64,000 nucleotides of DNA. It comes from Craterostigma plantagineum. Taxonomy: Eukaryota > Streptophyta > Magnoliopsida > Lamiales > Linderniaceae. Under the pieces are notes generated by a model. That model did not search any database. It saw only the letters and a program-made list of their open reading frames with translations, and was not told where the DNA came from. The translations under genes were made by a program, and so were the position numbers. Positions 1-10,165 of this stretch are shown one piece after another. Position 1 is the stretch's first letter. Every line of letters starts with the position of its first letter. The DNA is taken from the NCBI GenBank assembly GCA_027422505.1, contig JAPQWV010000657.1, positions 186,001 through 250,000 on the forward strand, given 5' to 3'.

Positions 1-237
1 CTATAGAGTATTCCCTAGGCTCCTTTAGTCGCCTAGAAGGTGGAATTGGAGGAGTAGCTGTTTCATCACCGGGTACATGGACCCAGAATGTGCCGGTCCC
101 TCTTCAAGAGACTGCAGTAGATTTTCAGCTTGATCTTTTAAAGCGATGAAATTGAGGAAGCGGCTTCTCCAAACGGTATATTCGCCTCGTTGCAAAATCG
201 GCAGACGGTTGTCATTTCCAAGAGAATAAGCATCCAT
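1..237 (-). pseudogene. Ty1/copia gag, N-terminal part (runs off the window)
   Basis: Minus-strand reading frame starting at an ATG at 237 (MDAYSLGNDNRLPILQRGEY). It matches in layout the gag at 1707-2222 (MDSFSMGNNVRPPIIRHGEY), with a shared W-x-x-RF-x-NFI core. A capsid role is known for copia gag; here only the first ~70 codons are open before a stop at 25. It sits downstream of its own leader (238-1340), PBS and 5' LTR (1356-1706), so this is the 5' end of a minus-strand copia element whose remainder lies to the left of the window. Called family A below. Confidence 0.7.
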
Positions 238-1340
238 TTTGTGTAGTAGTTGAGTTGTTGAAGGGTGTTCGTTAAGTGTTTTGAACGTTTGAAGATGATG
301 TAATGTGCTTCAGAAGTGACAAAGTTCGTTAGTAGCGTTTTTTGAAAATAATCGAGAATTGATTTCGATTCAATCTTTAAATTTTGATCGAAATTAATTT
401 CTTCGATTTGAAAAGATGGTACTGTTTTCGCGCGTCAGGTACTGTTCAAAAATTTTCGAGCGGAAAATATTTCGACTTGAACGTAATTTTACACTGAGAA
501 ATTGTGCAAACAGTGAGATCAATCGTAAAATTATTGAGTGAGGTTTTGCGATCGAAAATTTTAAGCGTCGAAAAATTTTGTTAACCAGAATCCACAATGT
601 AGAGACTCAAAAAATTGACCAGAATTTTCGAGCGTAAAATTTCTTTTATTTGATTTTGGTCGTAGAGGTACAGTACCCTAAGGAGTTTCTCGCTGAGTCA
701 AATCTAAATGGTTGAAAGGGCGAGAATCAAATATGTGTGAACGACTAAGTTTTTCGAGAGAAAGTTGGGGTCAATTCTCGTCGAAATTTTATCGCTCGTA
801 AATTTTCTAAACAGTTCTAAGTTTATCGCTCGTAATCCGTATTCTAATTGAGCAAAATTTCTCGCACAGAGATTTTCGATGGAAGACTTAGCGAGAAAAA
901 TTAAAATTCACAGTTTAAATGCAGAATACGATTTTAACACAGATTCAAGCAAATACTGGAAATTAATCGATGAAACTACAGGTATATGCTCGGAATCAGC
1001 TACTGAGTATTCACGAACAGAAGATTGAACATGTTTTGAAGCAAATAATGTTCAATTTGACGGAAATCAAAACACGTTCATACTGTTTTCGCACGAACAG
1101 TAATCTCACAGAATAAAAAATTCTACTCAAATCATGATTCTGATTGCTACCGATCTAATCCTGATTGATTAATACTACATATGCGAGCACACAAACATCA
1201 AAATCAGATCAATTAAGCACAGAATTAAGACTGTTTGACCGAAATTCAACATCGCGCCAAAAACTGTTCTTCGTTGGAACAGTGACAGAATAAAATTTCG
1301 ATCAAATTCTAACAATTTTTGTTTCAAAACAGAACGAATC
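238..1340 (-). other. Long non-coding leader of copia family A
   Basis: About 1.1 kb between PBS and gag start. It has no convincing gene. On the minus strand it is AT-rich with many short CG-containing words such as TTTCGATCG, CGAAAATTTT and TCGAGCGTAAA, repeated irregularly. Small open frames here (for example 394-597) have no recognisable domain. Confidence 0.6.
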
Positions 1341-1353
1341 TGCTCTGATACCA
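1341..1353 (-). other. Primer-binding site, initiator Met tRNA type
   Basis: The minus strand reads TGGTATCAGAGCA two bases inside the LTR end at 1356. This is the standard plant copia PBS complementary to the 3' end of initiator tRNA-Met. It fixes the element's orientation. Confidence 0.9.
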
Positions 1354-1355
1354 AT

Positions 1356-1706
1356 TGTTAGGTCCTATGATTAACAACTCTATGATCCTAAGCATGAATT
1401 CTAAGTAATTCGATGATAATGATCGACATTGAGATTCGATCGAAAAACTCAAATGAAGAACAAGAGAGAGAATTCGAGTAGAGTGAGAAAGTTACTATTG
1501 TTTCTCTCTCTAGATATTGAATTGCAAGCCTTTCGGATCAATTTCCAAAACTTTCTCTATTGATTTCTATTGTTTACAAAGTATTTATACCAAATAAACT
1601 TGGTATAAATATCAAACTAGTCCTAGTTTAAGGACTACTATACCAAATGGCCCTAATTACAAGGACAACTAATAAAATCAAGCACAATTAAAACATATAA
1701 TCTACA
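1356..1706 (-). repeat. 5' LTR of copia family A (351 bp)
   Basis: The minus strand starts TGTAGATTATATG and ends GGACCTAACA (TG...CA), directly abutting the PBS. The same LTR family recurs at 9049-9394 (+) and 25522-25918 (-): all share the GGACCTAACA end and a central TTTATACCAA / TTGGTATAAA segment. The LTR interrupts the gag frame of another copia element whose codons resume at 1707, so this is a nested insertion. Confidence 0.88.
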
Positions 1707-2222
1707 GACTCCATTCATCTTTAGCTCGTTTAGAAGGACAAGGAATCGATGGAAGGTTTCTTGGAGAGTTTCCCCTTTGTTTGCATGAAAGCGATCATAA
1801 GAGATGAGAGTATTCGCCATTCTTGCCATTGTGTTGACTTCTGTCCCTTGCATCATGATTCTAAGAGCATCCCACATTTCTTTTGCGCTTTCACCACATT
1901 TGAGCTGCATCAACATGTCATTGGGAATGGCTTGCATCATGTATGATTTCGCCATTTTATCCGCCTTTAGTCGTAGTTTTTCTTCATCATTGCATTGGTC
2001 GGCTGTTCGCAAGATCCTCTGTTCTTCTCTTGCAGGAGTAGTGTCGGTAGTAGCTGGAATTACGGTCCAATACTGTTTGGGTCCATTATATATGGATTCC
2101 AGCAAGTTATCTGAGTTGTCCTTGCTTTCAATAAAATTGATGAACCTTCTTTTCCAGACTGCATATTCTCCGTGCCTGATGATGGGAGGTCTAACATTAT
2201 TTCCCATACTAAAGGAGTCCAT
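1707..2222 (-). pseudogene. Ty1/copia gag, interrupted (copia-B)
   Basis: Minus-strand frame from ATG at 2222: MDSFSMGNNVRPPIIRHGEY, then KMAKSYMMQAIPNDMLMQL, AKEMWDALRIMMQGTEV and TLQETFHRFLVLLNELKMNG. These are the usual copia gag signatures (UBN2-type capsid with the AKEMWD and ETFHRFLVLLNELK stretches). The open frame continues to 1653, but those last codons lie inside the LTR at 1356-1706, so the gag is cut after about 170 codons. Its own leader, PBS and 5' LTR lie at 2223-3512. Confidence 0.85.
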
Positions 2223-3193
2223 TTCTTGTGTTCGGATATGATCTTTGACGTGTATTGTAAGGAAAGTTGAAATCTGAAACGAGAAATTTGGTCGAAATTT
2301 GTTTTTTTTTTAATTTTGATTTTGACTATAGGGTTTGGGTCGTGAATTTGGTCAAGGACGCAATTCGCGAATTGGTACTCTGACTTAGTTTGCGAATTGG
2401 ATAGAAAATGATTGATTCGCGAATTGACTTTTGTAGTCGAGTTCGTGAAATGATCTGGATTTGTGAGTAGAGGACGAGATTCGTGAATTGAGTGATTTGC
2501 GAGGTAGCAAGATTCGTGAAATGTGAAGTTCGCGAAATGATAAGGATGAGTTGATAGGATTCGCAGAATGCTTGAATTGCGAATTGATCTGTGGATTCGC
2601 AGAAAGATGACTGGATTCGCGAAATAACAGATTTGCGACAGGTATGAAGATTCGCGAACTGACATGAGAACAACGATTCGCTAAACCTTGGATTCGCAAA
2701 AAGACTGGAAAGTAGGATTCGTGAAATCTGAATTCGTGAACAACAAAGTGTGAATTTGAGATGTTGATCTTGGGGAGTCCAACGACACTTGTATTTCCAA
2801 TTCGCGAAACTGAGCTTTCGCGAACTCCGTGACCCTAATTCGTGAAATTGGTGCTTTCAATTCGCGAAAATCTTCCTTAAATCGGAATTAGTCAAACTTA
2901 ACTCAGACTGTGAATTCGCGAATACTTAAACATAGATACCCGCCGTTCGCGAATTCAAAGACAAAAAGCAGAAACGAAGCTGTTGTTCATTTTTGTTGAC
3001 GAAAATTTCAGAAACTAGCTCCAAATTCGACAGAATCAACTGAAAGTTCTCAGACTTGATAGAAGTAAAACTTTGCAGCTTGAAGAACTTAGAGAGCGAT
3101 AGAGCTTAGGTCAAAATTTTGAGTTCTGTGGAAAAAAATCTTACACTAATCGATTCTTTGGAGCTTGAAATGAAGTTCCCTCACATACACGCT
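2223..3193 (-). repeat. Copia-B leader packed with TTCGCGAA palindromes
   Basis: Non-coding leader between PBS and gag. From about 2360 to 2955 it contains ten exact copies of the palindrome TTCGCGAA plus many one-base variants (TTCGTGAA, TTTGCGAA, ATTCGCAGA) at irregular spacing of roughly 20-60 bp. Open frames in this stretch (2060-2699) translate only these repeats and are not genes. Confidence 0.75.
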
Positions 3194-3206
3194 TGCTCTG
3201 ATACCA
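3194..3206 (-). other. Primer-binding site of copia-B
   Basis: The minus strand reads TGGTATCAGAGCA two bases inside the LTR end at 3209; initiator Met tRNA type. Confidence 0.9.
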
Positions 3207-3208
3207 CT

Positions 3209-3512
3209 TGTAAAGTCCAGATTATCCAATAACACAGATTATTTCTATGGATTATAGCTTTGATATTTGATATGAATAGTGCTTTTAGAGGCTTTGAACA
3301 TTGAGTATGCGGGTTTAAATGTGGAAACACTTAATTAATGAGGGTTAGGGTTTAAGCTTAAATACCTTGGAAATGTATTAAGCCTATTGGGCCCCTAACA
3401 AGCCCATTACAATTACAACCCAATCTAAGTAAAGTAAAGCATATAAAATACATCATAAGGAAGTACCAAGACTTAGAATAATATTTTGGACACTTCTTTA
3501 ATAGTCCTAACA
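3209..3512 (-). repeat. 5' LTR of copia-B (304 bp)
   Basis: The minus strand begins TGTTAGGACTATT and ends GGACTTTACA, next to the PBS. The plus-strand copia-C gag resumes at 3513 in the middle of its basic linker, so copia-B is inserted into copia-C. Confidence 0.85.
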
Positions 3513-4251
3513 GATTCCAGCAGAAAAAGAAATTCAAAGGGAACTTTAACAAATTCCAGAACAAAAAGAAGGGAATCTCCATGTCTGGGAAGGTTCAGAA
3601 ATTTTTTCGATGCAACAAACTAGGCCATTATGCACATGAATGCCCAGCAACCAACAATGAGAAACCAAGGAAGCAGAAGGCTATGGTGACGAAATCAAAT
3701 AACTCTGAGCTAGAACAAAGTGATGACGAGGATCACGCTTACATGGCTGACGAGGATCAGGTATCTCGTTCTTCATCCATTGAGAAAATTCATATCCTAG
3801 ATAGTTTATATAATAATGATTGTGAAAGTGACTCATCTATTTTTGAAATAGAGGAAAGTAAAGAACAGTTGTGTGAATTACTTCAAAATGTATAGAGGAA
3901 GATTAAAACGAGATAGCTGAGGGAAAACATGAGGCTGACCTAGAGATCTCATGTTTGAAAGGAGAGTTAGTTACTGCTGAGAAAGAGGGAATTCCATGTG
4001 ACTGTGAGAAACTAGAAAAAAACAGTGACTTATCTAGAGATATCGTAGAACTCAGAAATTCTTTAGATAGGGAAAAACAGAAAGTTGATAGACTTCTTGA
4101 GGGTAAGCAGAACCTAGATATGCTATTAAGTACCCCTAAGAATATTGGTAGGTCAGGTATAGGTTATTCCGTTGAAGTAAAGCATGCTAAACATTCTGTG
4201 CCTATGTTTAAATGTTCATTATGCATACAACTGTCCTTTAAAGAAAATTGA
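3513..4251 (+). pseudogene. Copia-C gag: zinc knuckle and coiled coil (5'-truncated)
   Basis: Plus-strand frames in three pieces. Residues QQKKKFKGNFNKFQ lead to a CCHC knuckle FFRCNKLGHYAHEC at about 3599-3640, in which the first Cys of CX2CX4HX4C is replaced by Phe. An acidic stretch follows (ELEQSDDEDHAYMADEDQ), then a heptad-like coiled coil with VELRNSLDREKQKVDRLLEG at about 4045-4105. Frame breaks occur near 3895 and 3950. The 5' part is missing because copia-B inserted at 3512. A close antisense copy lies at 49640-51345 and supplies the uninterrupted version of this region. Confidence 0.82.
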
Positions 4252-4449
4252 TAAAGCTAAGTATGTCTGGAGACCTAAGAAGTCACCTGTAATTGCCACT
4301 AATGTATCTGATTGTGACAGGAGATCACCGTCTATGCAAACGATATCTCATGTGTTAACAGATGTTATTTCCCCGCTAACATGTTAGGACCCAACAGAAA
4401 TTGGGTACCACATAAGAGAAGTTCTTTCTACAGGTACGAAGGAGGAATT

Positions 4450-5260
4450 CCATCAAGAAAACAGGTGGTATCTCGACAGTGGGTGCTCCCGCCACATGAT
4501 AGGTGATATAGGTAATTTTGTGTCGTTAAAGGAGATTGATGGAGGATACATTTCGTACGCTAATGATGCAAAAGCCAAAATGGTTGGCGTTGGTACTGTC
4601 GGTAACAGTTTAATCACTATAGACAATGTATGGTTTGTTAGAAACTTAGAACATAATTTAATTAGCATTAGTCACCTATGTGATGATGGACATACAGTAG
4701 CTTTCGACAAGTGCTTCATTAAAAAGGATGATGAGATTGTGTTTAGTGCATCTAAGCATGGTAACATGTACTGCATCACTCTTGATGATATTGCTAACCA
4801 GAACGTCAAGTGTCTAGCAGTTACGCAGGATATCACATGGTTATGGCACAGACGTTGGGGACAAGCCAACATGGAACTGATGTCTCACATATCTTGCAAT
4901 GAATAGGTGAGAGGCATCCCAGATATGAAAACCACCAAGGACAGAATTTGCAAAGCGTGCCAAATGGGAAAACAGACTAAGACGTCCTCAACAAAACGGG
5001 GTGGTCGAGAGGAAAAATATATTTTGCAAGAGATGGCTAGGACTATGCTGAGCGAATATAATACTCCAAAACAATTTTGGGCTGAAGCTGTTAGTGCGGC
5101 TTGTTATGTTTCAAATAGGATTTTTCTTAGACCGATTATTAAAAGAACTCCCTATGAACTTTGTAATGATAAAACCCCTAACATAGGATATTTCCATGTA
5201 TTTGGTTGCAAATGTTTTATTTTAAATGATAGGGATAAGAGAGGAAATTCGATTCCATAG
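4450..5260 (+). pseudogene. Copia-C protease and pre-integrase region, integrase core deleted
   Basis: At about 4467 the frame reads WYLDSGCSRHM, the aspartic protease active site (DSG), followed by the GAG-pre-integrase zinc region (WLWHRRWGQANMELMSHISC and RICKACQMGKQTK). A stop at 4904-4906 divides the two ORFs. Immediately after KTSS the protein jumps to TKRGGREEKYILQEMARTML, a decayed form of the integrase PQQNGVVERKNRTLQ motif. The DDE core between them has been lost by internal deletion. The integrase C-terminal part (FWAEAVSAACYVSNRIFLRP, YELCNDKTPN) remains. The element cannot encode a working integrase. Confidence 0.85.
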
Positions 5261-6337
5261 TTGATGATGGGATATTCCTAGGATACAACCTTCATTCCAA
5301 AGCTTTTAGAGTGTTTAATAATAGGAAAAAAACTGTTCAAGAATCTGTACATGTTACATTTGATGAATTTCCTAACGCAGATGCTACTGATGAAGGTATA
5401 GTTGTGTCTCCTGCAGGTATACAGGTTACTGACAAAGAAGTAAATGCAATTCCATTGGAACTAGATGCTATGTCAGAGGAACCTGAGGCTTCAGACTAAC
5501 AACAGCACAAGAAATTCAAACATGCCTCCAGCCATCCCACTGAACAAGTCATAGGATCACTTCATGGATCAAAACGAGAGCAACTGCACGAAATGATACT
5601 GCTAAGGAATCACATGGCGTGCTGTTGTCAACCATGGAACCTAAGACAGTTAATGAAGCTCTTGACGGTGAATCGTGGGTGATTGCCATGGAAGAGGAGC
5701 TAGCACAATTTGAAAAGTGCCAAGTGTGGACTCTTGTGGAAAGACCTAACGACAAGTCCATAATAGGCATGAAGTGGGTGTTTCGCAACAAGCTGGACGA
5801 AAATGGTAATATGACACGAAACATGGCCAGGTTAGTTGCCAAAGGTTATTCCCAAGAAGAAGGTATATATTTTCGGGAAACCTTTGCACTCGTAGCTAGG
5901 CTTGAGTCAATACACATTTTACTTGCATATGCATCTTTTTTTAAAAGATTCAAGCTTTTTCAAAAGGACGTGAAAAGTGCATTTTTAAATGGTTTTATAA
6001 ATGAGGAAGTTTTTGTCGAACAACCTCCCGGTTTTGAAAAAGAAGAATTTTTAAATCACGTCTTCAAATTAAACAAAGCTTCATATGGTTTAAAACAAGC
6101 CTCTAGGGCATGGTATGGAAGACTGAGTAGATTTTTACTAATGGGCTTTACAACAGGAACAATAGATAACACCCTGTTTATAAAATGCGAAGGGAATCAC
6201 ATACTACTTGTGCAGATATACGTTGATGATATCATATCTGGCAGCACTGACATCACTCTTTGCGAGAATTTTTCTAAGTCTATGCAACAGCAATTTGAGA
6301 TGAGCCTAATGGGGGATCTCACATACTTCCTTGGTAT
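5261..6337 (+). pseudogene. Copia-C linker and reverse transcriptase (3'-truncated)
   Basis: Starts with the FLGYNLHSKAFRVFNNRK segment that follows copia integrase, then an acidic linker, then RVT_2 from about 5630: [83 protein letters not shown] and the catalytic [10 protein letters not shown] (YVDD). It stops abruptly after [11 protein letters not shown] at about 6337, where plastid-derived DNA begins. RNase H and 3' LTR are absent. Confidence 0.88.
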
Positions 6338-6485
6338 TTCAAATCAATCAATTGGACACTTTTTTTTCTCTCATGCCTTTCTTCGTTCATGGTTCGATAT
6401 TCTGGTGTCCTAGGCGTAGAGGAACCACACCAATCCATCCCGAACTTGGTGGTTAAACTCTACTGCGGTGACGATACTGTAGGGG
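6338..6485 (+). rRNA. rrn5: Plastid DNA insert: 4.5S-5S spacer and partial 5S rRNA
   Basis: From 6398 the sequence begins TATTCTGGTGTCCTAGGCGT and continues through AACCACACCAATCCATCCCG, CTTGGTGGTTAAACTC and TGCGGTGACGATACTGTAGG. From memory this matches the 5' ~88 nt of land-plant plastid 5S rRNA (about 121 nt), without visible mismatch. The upstream CATGCCTTTCTTCGTTCATG and GGTTCGA resemble the plastid 4.5S-5S spacer. The last ~33 nt of 5S are missing. The piece lies between two copia RT fragments, so it is a nuclear plastid insertion (NUPT) and not a functional rRNA gene; nuclear 5S has a different sequence. Confidence 0.9.
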
Positions 6486-7388
6486 GAACTCTTGAAGTTT
6501 GAAAAGAACCAAGTTTGGACATTAGTACCACGGCCGAAAGACATTAATGTCATAGGCACGAAGTGGAATTTTAAGAACAAATCGGACGAACTTGGTAGAG
6601 TTGTTAGGAACAAAGCACGTTTAGTAGCTCAAGGTTATACTCAAGTTGAGGGCCTAGATTTTGATGAGACGTTTGCACCTGTAGCTAGGTTAGAATCGAT
6701 TAGGTTGTGGTTAGCTATTGCTTGTTGGCTTAACATTACATTACACCAAATGGATGTTAAGGGTGCATTTTTAAATGGGTACATAGATAAGGAAATATAT
6801 GTCGAACAGCCTAAGGGATTTGAGGATCCGCATTACCCTAACAATGTTTTTAAGTTGCAGAAAGCACTGTATGGATTGAAGCAAGCTCCTGGAGCTTGGT
6901 ATGCATGATTAGCTACGTTTTTACTTGAGTTTGGATTTAATCGAGGTGAGGCAGACCATACGCTTTTGTGAAAAGAGTCGGTTCTGATCTTTTGATTGCT
7001 CAAGTTTTTGTTGATGACATTGTTTTTGGATCTAGCTCACAGTCTATGTTAGAACTATTTGTGCAGGCGATGAACACCACCTTTGAGATGAGTATGATTG
7101 GAGAGTTAACGTATTTTTTAGGTTTGCAGATTAAGCAGAGCAGCGACGGGATCTTTATGTCCCAAGAGAAGTACGCGAAAAACACTGTCAAGAAGTTTGG
7201 GCTGGAGACTGCAAAGGTAATGAAAACGCCCATGGGTTCTACCGAAAAGGTAAGTAAAGACGATGTTGGGCAGAATGTTGACCCAACATTGTATCGATCT
7301 ATGATTGGCTGTTTCTTGTACTTATCTGCAGGTAGACCTGACATAATGTATAGTGTTTGCGTATGTGCTCGATATCAGTCTGAACCTA
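6486..7388 (+). pseudogene. Ty1/copia reverse transcriptase fragment (family A)
   Basis: Begins inside RVT_2 at [16 protein letters not shown], then IGTKWNFKNKSDELG, ARLVAQGYTQVEGLDFDETF, MDVKGAFLNGYIDKEIYVEQ and KALYGLKQAPGAWYA, followed by a stop (6906). The frame resumes with QVFVDDIVFGSSSQSM (VDD catalytic loop), ELTYFLGLQIKQSSDGIF, KTPMGSTEKVSKDD and GRPDIMYSVCVCARYQ. It ends near ARYQSEPK, before RNase H, and is joined directly to the extra ORF at 7389. It is assigned to family A because the next LTR (9049-9394) belongs to that family. Confidence 0.82.
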
Positions 7389-9040
7389 AAGTCCCACCCG
7401 AACGCCTCGAGAAGAGTCTCTCTACCGGCATCTCGTGGATCACCCCGAGCCACCTACTCAATCCTGCCGTGGCCAAGGCTCCGCACACGATGAAGACATG
7501 ACGATCTAGATGATCAGGACCATCATGAGGGGGAGAAACAGCCTTGGATCTCATCAAGTGGCCAAGGCGAAGGTCAAACACAAGGCGCAAGCGCATCGCA
7601 GACAGGCGTTGGAGCCGGACAAACCCAAACCACCACACACCCTGCCCAAACAACCCACACCACGCACCGCACCACTCATACAACACACACAATCCAAATC
7701 GACCCCCCATCCTTCACCCTAAGGACGCCTCCGCCTACACCTACGATTCCCACAAGCTCCTTGCTTTCGGAAGAAGAAGCAAGTGCCGCCATGCTCATGG
7801 CCCTGGCTCAAACTCAAGCGACTCCCTCAGTTGCTCAAGACCAATCGGGACCATCAGGACATGCCGTCAACCCACATGAATTCCTCAACAAGTACATCTT
7901 CGAAGGACAGTGGATGACCTATTCCCTGCCCGATGAGCATCAAAGACAATGGCTTAAGGACGTTCGTCAATTCTTACAACAAGCTTCGGTGGACCTGGTG
8001 CTTATAGAAGACGAAAAGCTTCAGGAAAGTGAAGATCACGACCAAGAGCTCCCAAGGCTCCCAGAGCTGATTGCGCAACGGGCGTTTTCCCCCACTAGAC
8101 AGATACCAGGAACCGTCCGATCGACACGCCCTGGGAGAACATCATAATAGAAATCCCCTTCCTTGATTAGAGAGCATATTTGGAGGTCACCGAACAAGGT
8201 CAAGAAGCCGAATGAGTTCGAGCTAAGAGGGATCTCCCACTGGGATCAGCAGAAAAGTATGACATATCTGTGGATGCTAACCCACCTTGGACCTGACATA
8301 AGATTGGGGATGACTAAAGCACAAGCCAAGAGTCATTATAAGAGCCTATCTCCCATCTATTAGCTCCTCAACGTCTTTTGTGCCAAAGAAAGACTTCCAA
8401 CACCGAACTACGCCATTGAGCGGGTAGACAAGACTCGAGAGAAATTGAGCGAGAGTGACCTACCGTATCTCCCTGCCGAGGAGGTGTACAACCTCTGCCA
8501 GCTATATGTGGAGAAATACAAGGGTCCTCAAGGCTTCGTCAAGAAAGAAGGACTCGAGGGACTCTACCAGTACGTGATGCGCCAGGTCAAGTACTTCGCA
8601 GCGCACGACCTTCAGATGGCTCTGGAGAGCAACATGAAGAAGGTCAACATGACCGCTTCGCTCAACAAGGGACCTGAGATCGAAGCGCTTCCAAATAATC
8701 ACGTGCACATCAGCTCAGTCCTTGGCATCACCTACCACAACCCGATCGCCAAGAAGACTAGGTTGATGTTGAAGACTGAAGTACAGAAATTCTATGATGG
8801 GACGCTCAAGGTCATCAGACAAAATATAGAGAAACGGTTGGAAGAAATCAACAGAGAGACATGCTGATGATCCATAGGTACGTGAGAGAACAGCCACTCC
8901 TAATGGAAACTACTGGATGATATTGAGGAGAGATTGGAGCTGAGGAACACCCTCATGAATTTTGAGCATGCGCTGGGCTTGCGCAGATCGTACTATGCCT
9001 GACGAGGACAGACAGCTCGAAAGAGAAATCAAGCACAAAG
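7389..9040 (+). pseudogene. Copia family A extra ORF, copy A (linker and C-terminal domain)
   Basis: A decayed ORF of unknown function between RT and 3' LTR. Readable blocks: EEASAAMLMALAQTQATPS and YIFEGQWMTYSLPDEHQRQW (about 7765-7960), DLVLIEDEKLQESEDHD (about 8000), MTYLWMLTHLGPDIRLGM (about 8259), then the longest block 8445-8867 with LPAEEVYNLCQLYVEKYKGP, DLQMALESNMKKVNMTASL and KFYDGTLKVIRQNIEKRLEE. The same blocks occur antisense at 25919-27865, and the N-terminal part occurs at 53164-55026. Several stops and frameshifts. From memory, KFSDGTL...VR-type motifs occur in uncharacterised proteins of copia elements in other plants. No catalytic motif is seen. Confidence 0.7.
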
Positions 9041-9048
9041 GGAGAGAA

Positions 9049-9394
9049 TGTAGGATATCAGTTTAATTGTGCATTGAATTAGCTGCCTTCGTAATTTGGG
9101 GCGTTTATTGTAATAGTCCTTAGTTTAGGACTTAGTTTGTTATTTATACCAGGTATGTTTGGTATAAATAGTTGTACAAACATTGTGCTTAATGAGAAGA
9201 TTTAGAAAATTGATCCGAAAGGCTTGCAATTCAATTTTAGAGAGAGAAACACAAGAAATTTTATCACTCCAAGCGAAATTCTCTCTCGCGTTCTTCAAGA
9301 AGGCTTTTGATCGAAATCTCAATCTCTACAATTCTTATCGATTGCCTTAGAATTCATGCCTAGGATCATAGAGTTGATAAATTAGGACCTAACA
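9049..9394 (+). repeat. 3' LTR of copia family A (346 bp)
   Basis: TGTAGGATATCAG...GGACCTAACA, preceded by a purine-rich tract (AAAGGGAGAGAA, 9038-9048). There is no PBS after it, so it is a 3' LTR. It is homologous in inverse orientation to 1356-1706 and 25522-25918. It abuts the gypsy protease at 9395. Confidence 0.87.
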
Positions 9395-10165
9395 ATTCGC
9401 TATCTGGGTTACTATAGGGACGAGGAAAATAAATAATGCCATCTTAGATTTAGGAGCTTCTATCAATGTTATGTTCAATGAGATGAGTATGAGACCTCTT
9501 AAGTGCACTGATATTTGTATTCAATTAGCAAATAGGTCCATTATTTTTCCCGAAGGAGTAGTTGAAGATGTTCTAGTAAAATGTGGTGAATTTACTTTTC
9601 CTGCTGTTTTTTATATAGTAGACATGGGTGATGAACATGCGCTTGGTTCTGCTGTTATTTTATTAGGACGATCATGAAAATGGCTAAAACTAAGATACAC
9701 GTTGATTCAAGAACTGAGTTTGACGGCGACAAACTTACTATGAATGTGTTTGATGCTATGAAATATCCTGATGAACCCGAGTATGTTAGTATGATTGATG
9801 CATTTGTTCGAGATGATTTTGAGCGTAATTTCACTAACGACACACTCGATTAAGAATAGCAAAACCAGAAAAAAGATTTGCATTTTGAAGTGGACGAAGA
9901 TATCAAAAATGCGCTCACGACATTACACACACTTCCAGAAGCTCACGATCAATCAAGTAAGAACACTTTCTCATTACCTATTCCTAACGCAAAAATTGTT
10001 CCTTCTATAGAACAGACACCTACGTTGGAATTGAGGGATCTACCAAAACATCTCAAGTACTGCTATTTGGGAGCTGAAGAAATGTTGCCAGTCATTATTG
10101 CAAGTGATTTGTCCATCACCCAAGAAGAGAAATTGATACACGTTAGGAATACAAGAGCGCGATAG
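9395..10165 (+). pseudogene. Athila/Tat-like gypsy protease and spacer
   Basis: At about 9447 the frame reads LDLGASINVMFNEMSM, a retroviral-type aspartic protease active site in the DLGAS form typical of plant Athila/Tat elements, followed by PLKCTDICIQLANRS and SAVILLGR. A stop at 9675-9677 and frame shifts follow. Then KYPDEPEYVSMIDAFVRDDF and an acidic spacer, and LKYCYLGAEEMLPVIIASD, the usual segment just before RT in this lineage. Gag is absent: the left edge is cut by the family A LTR. Confidence 0.82.

Noticed and set aside
2060..2699. Three overlapping 100-200-codon minus-strand ORFs
   Set aside because: They translate the TTCGCGAA-rich leader and part of gag in the wrong frame.
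6398..6485. Functional 5S rRNA gene
   Set aside because: Plastid type, lacks ~33 nt at the 3' end and sits inside retroelement debris.
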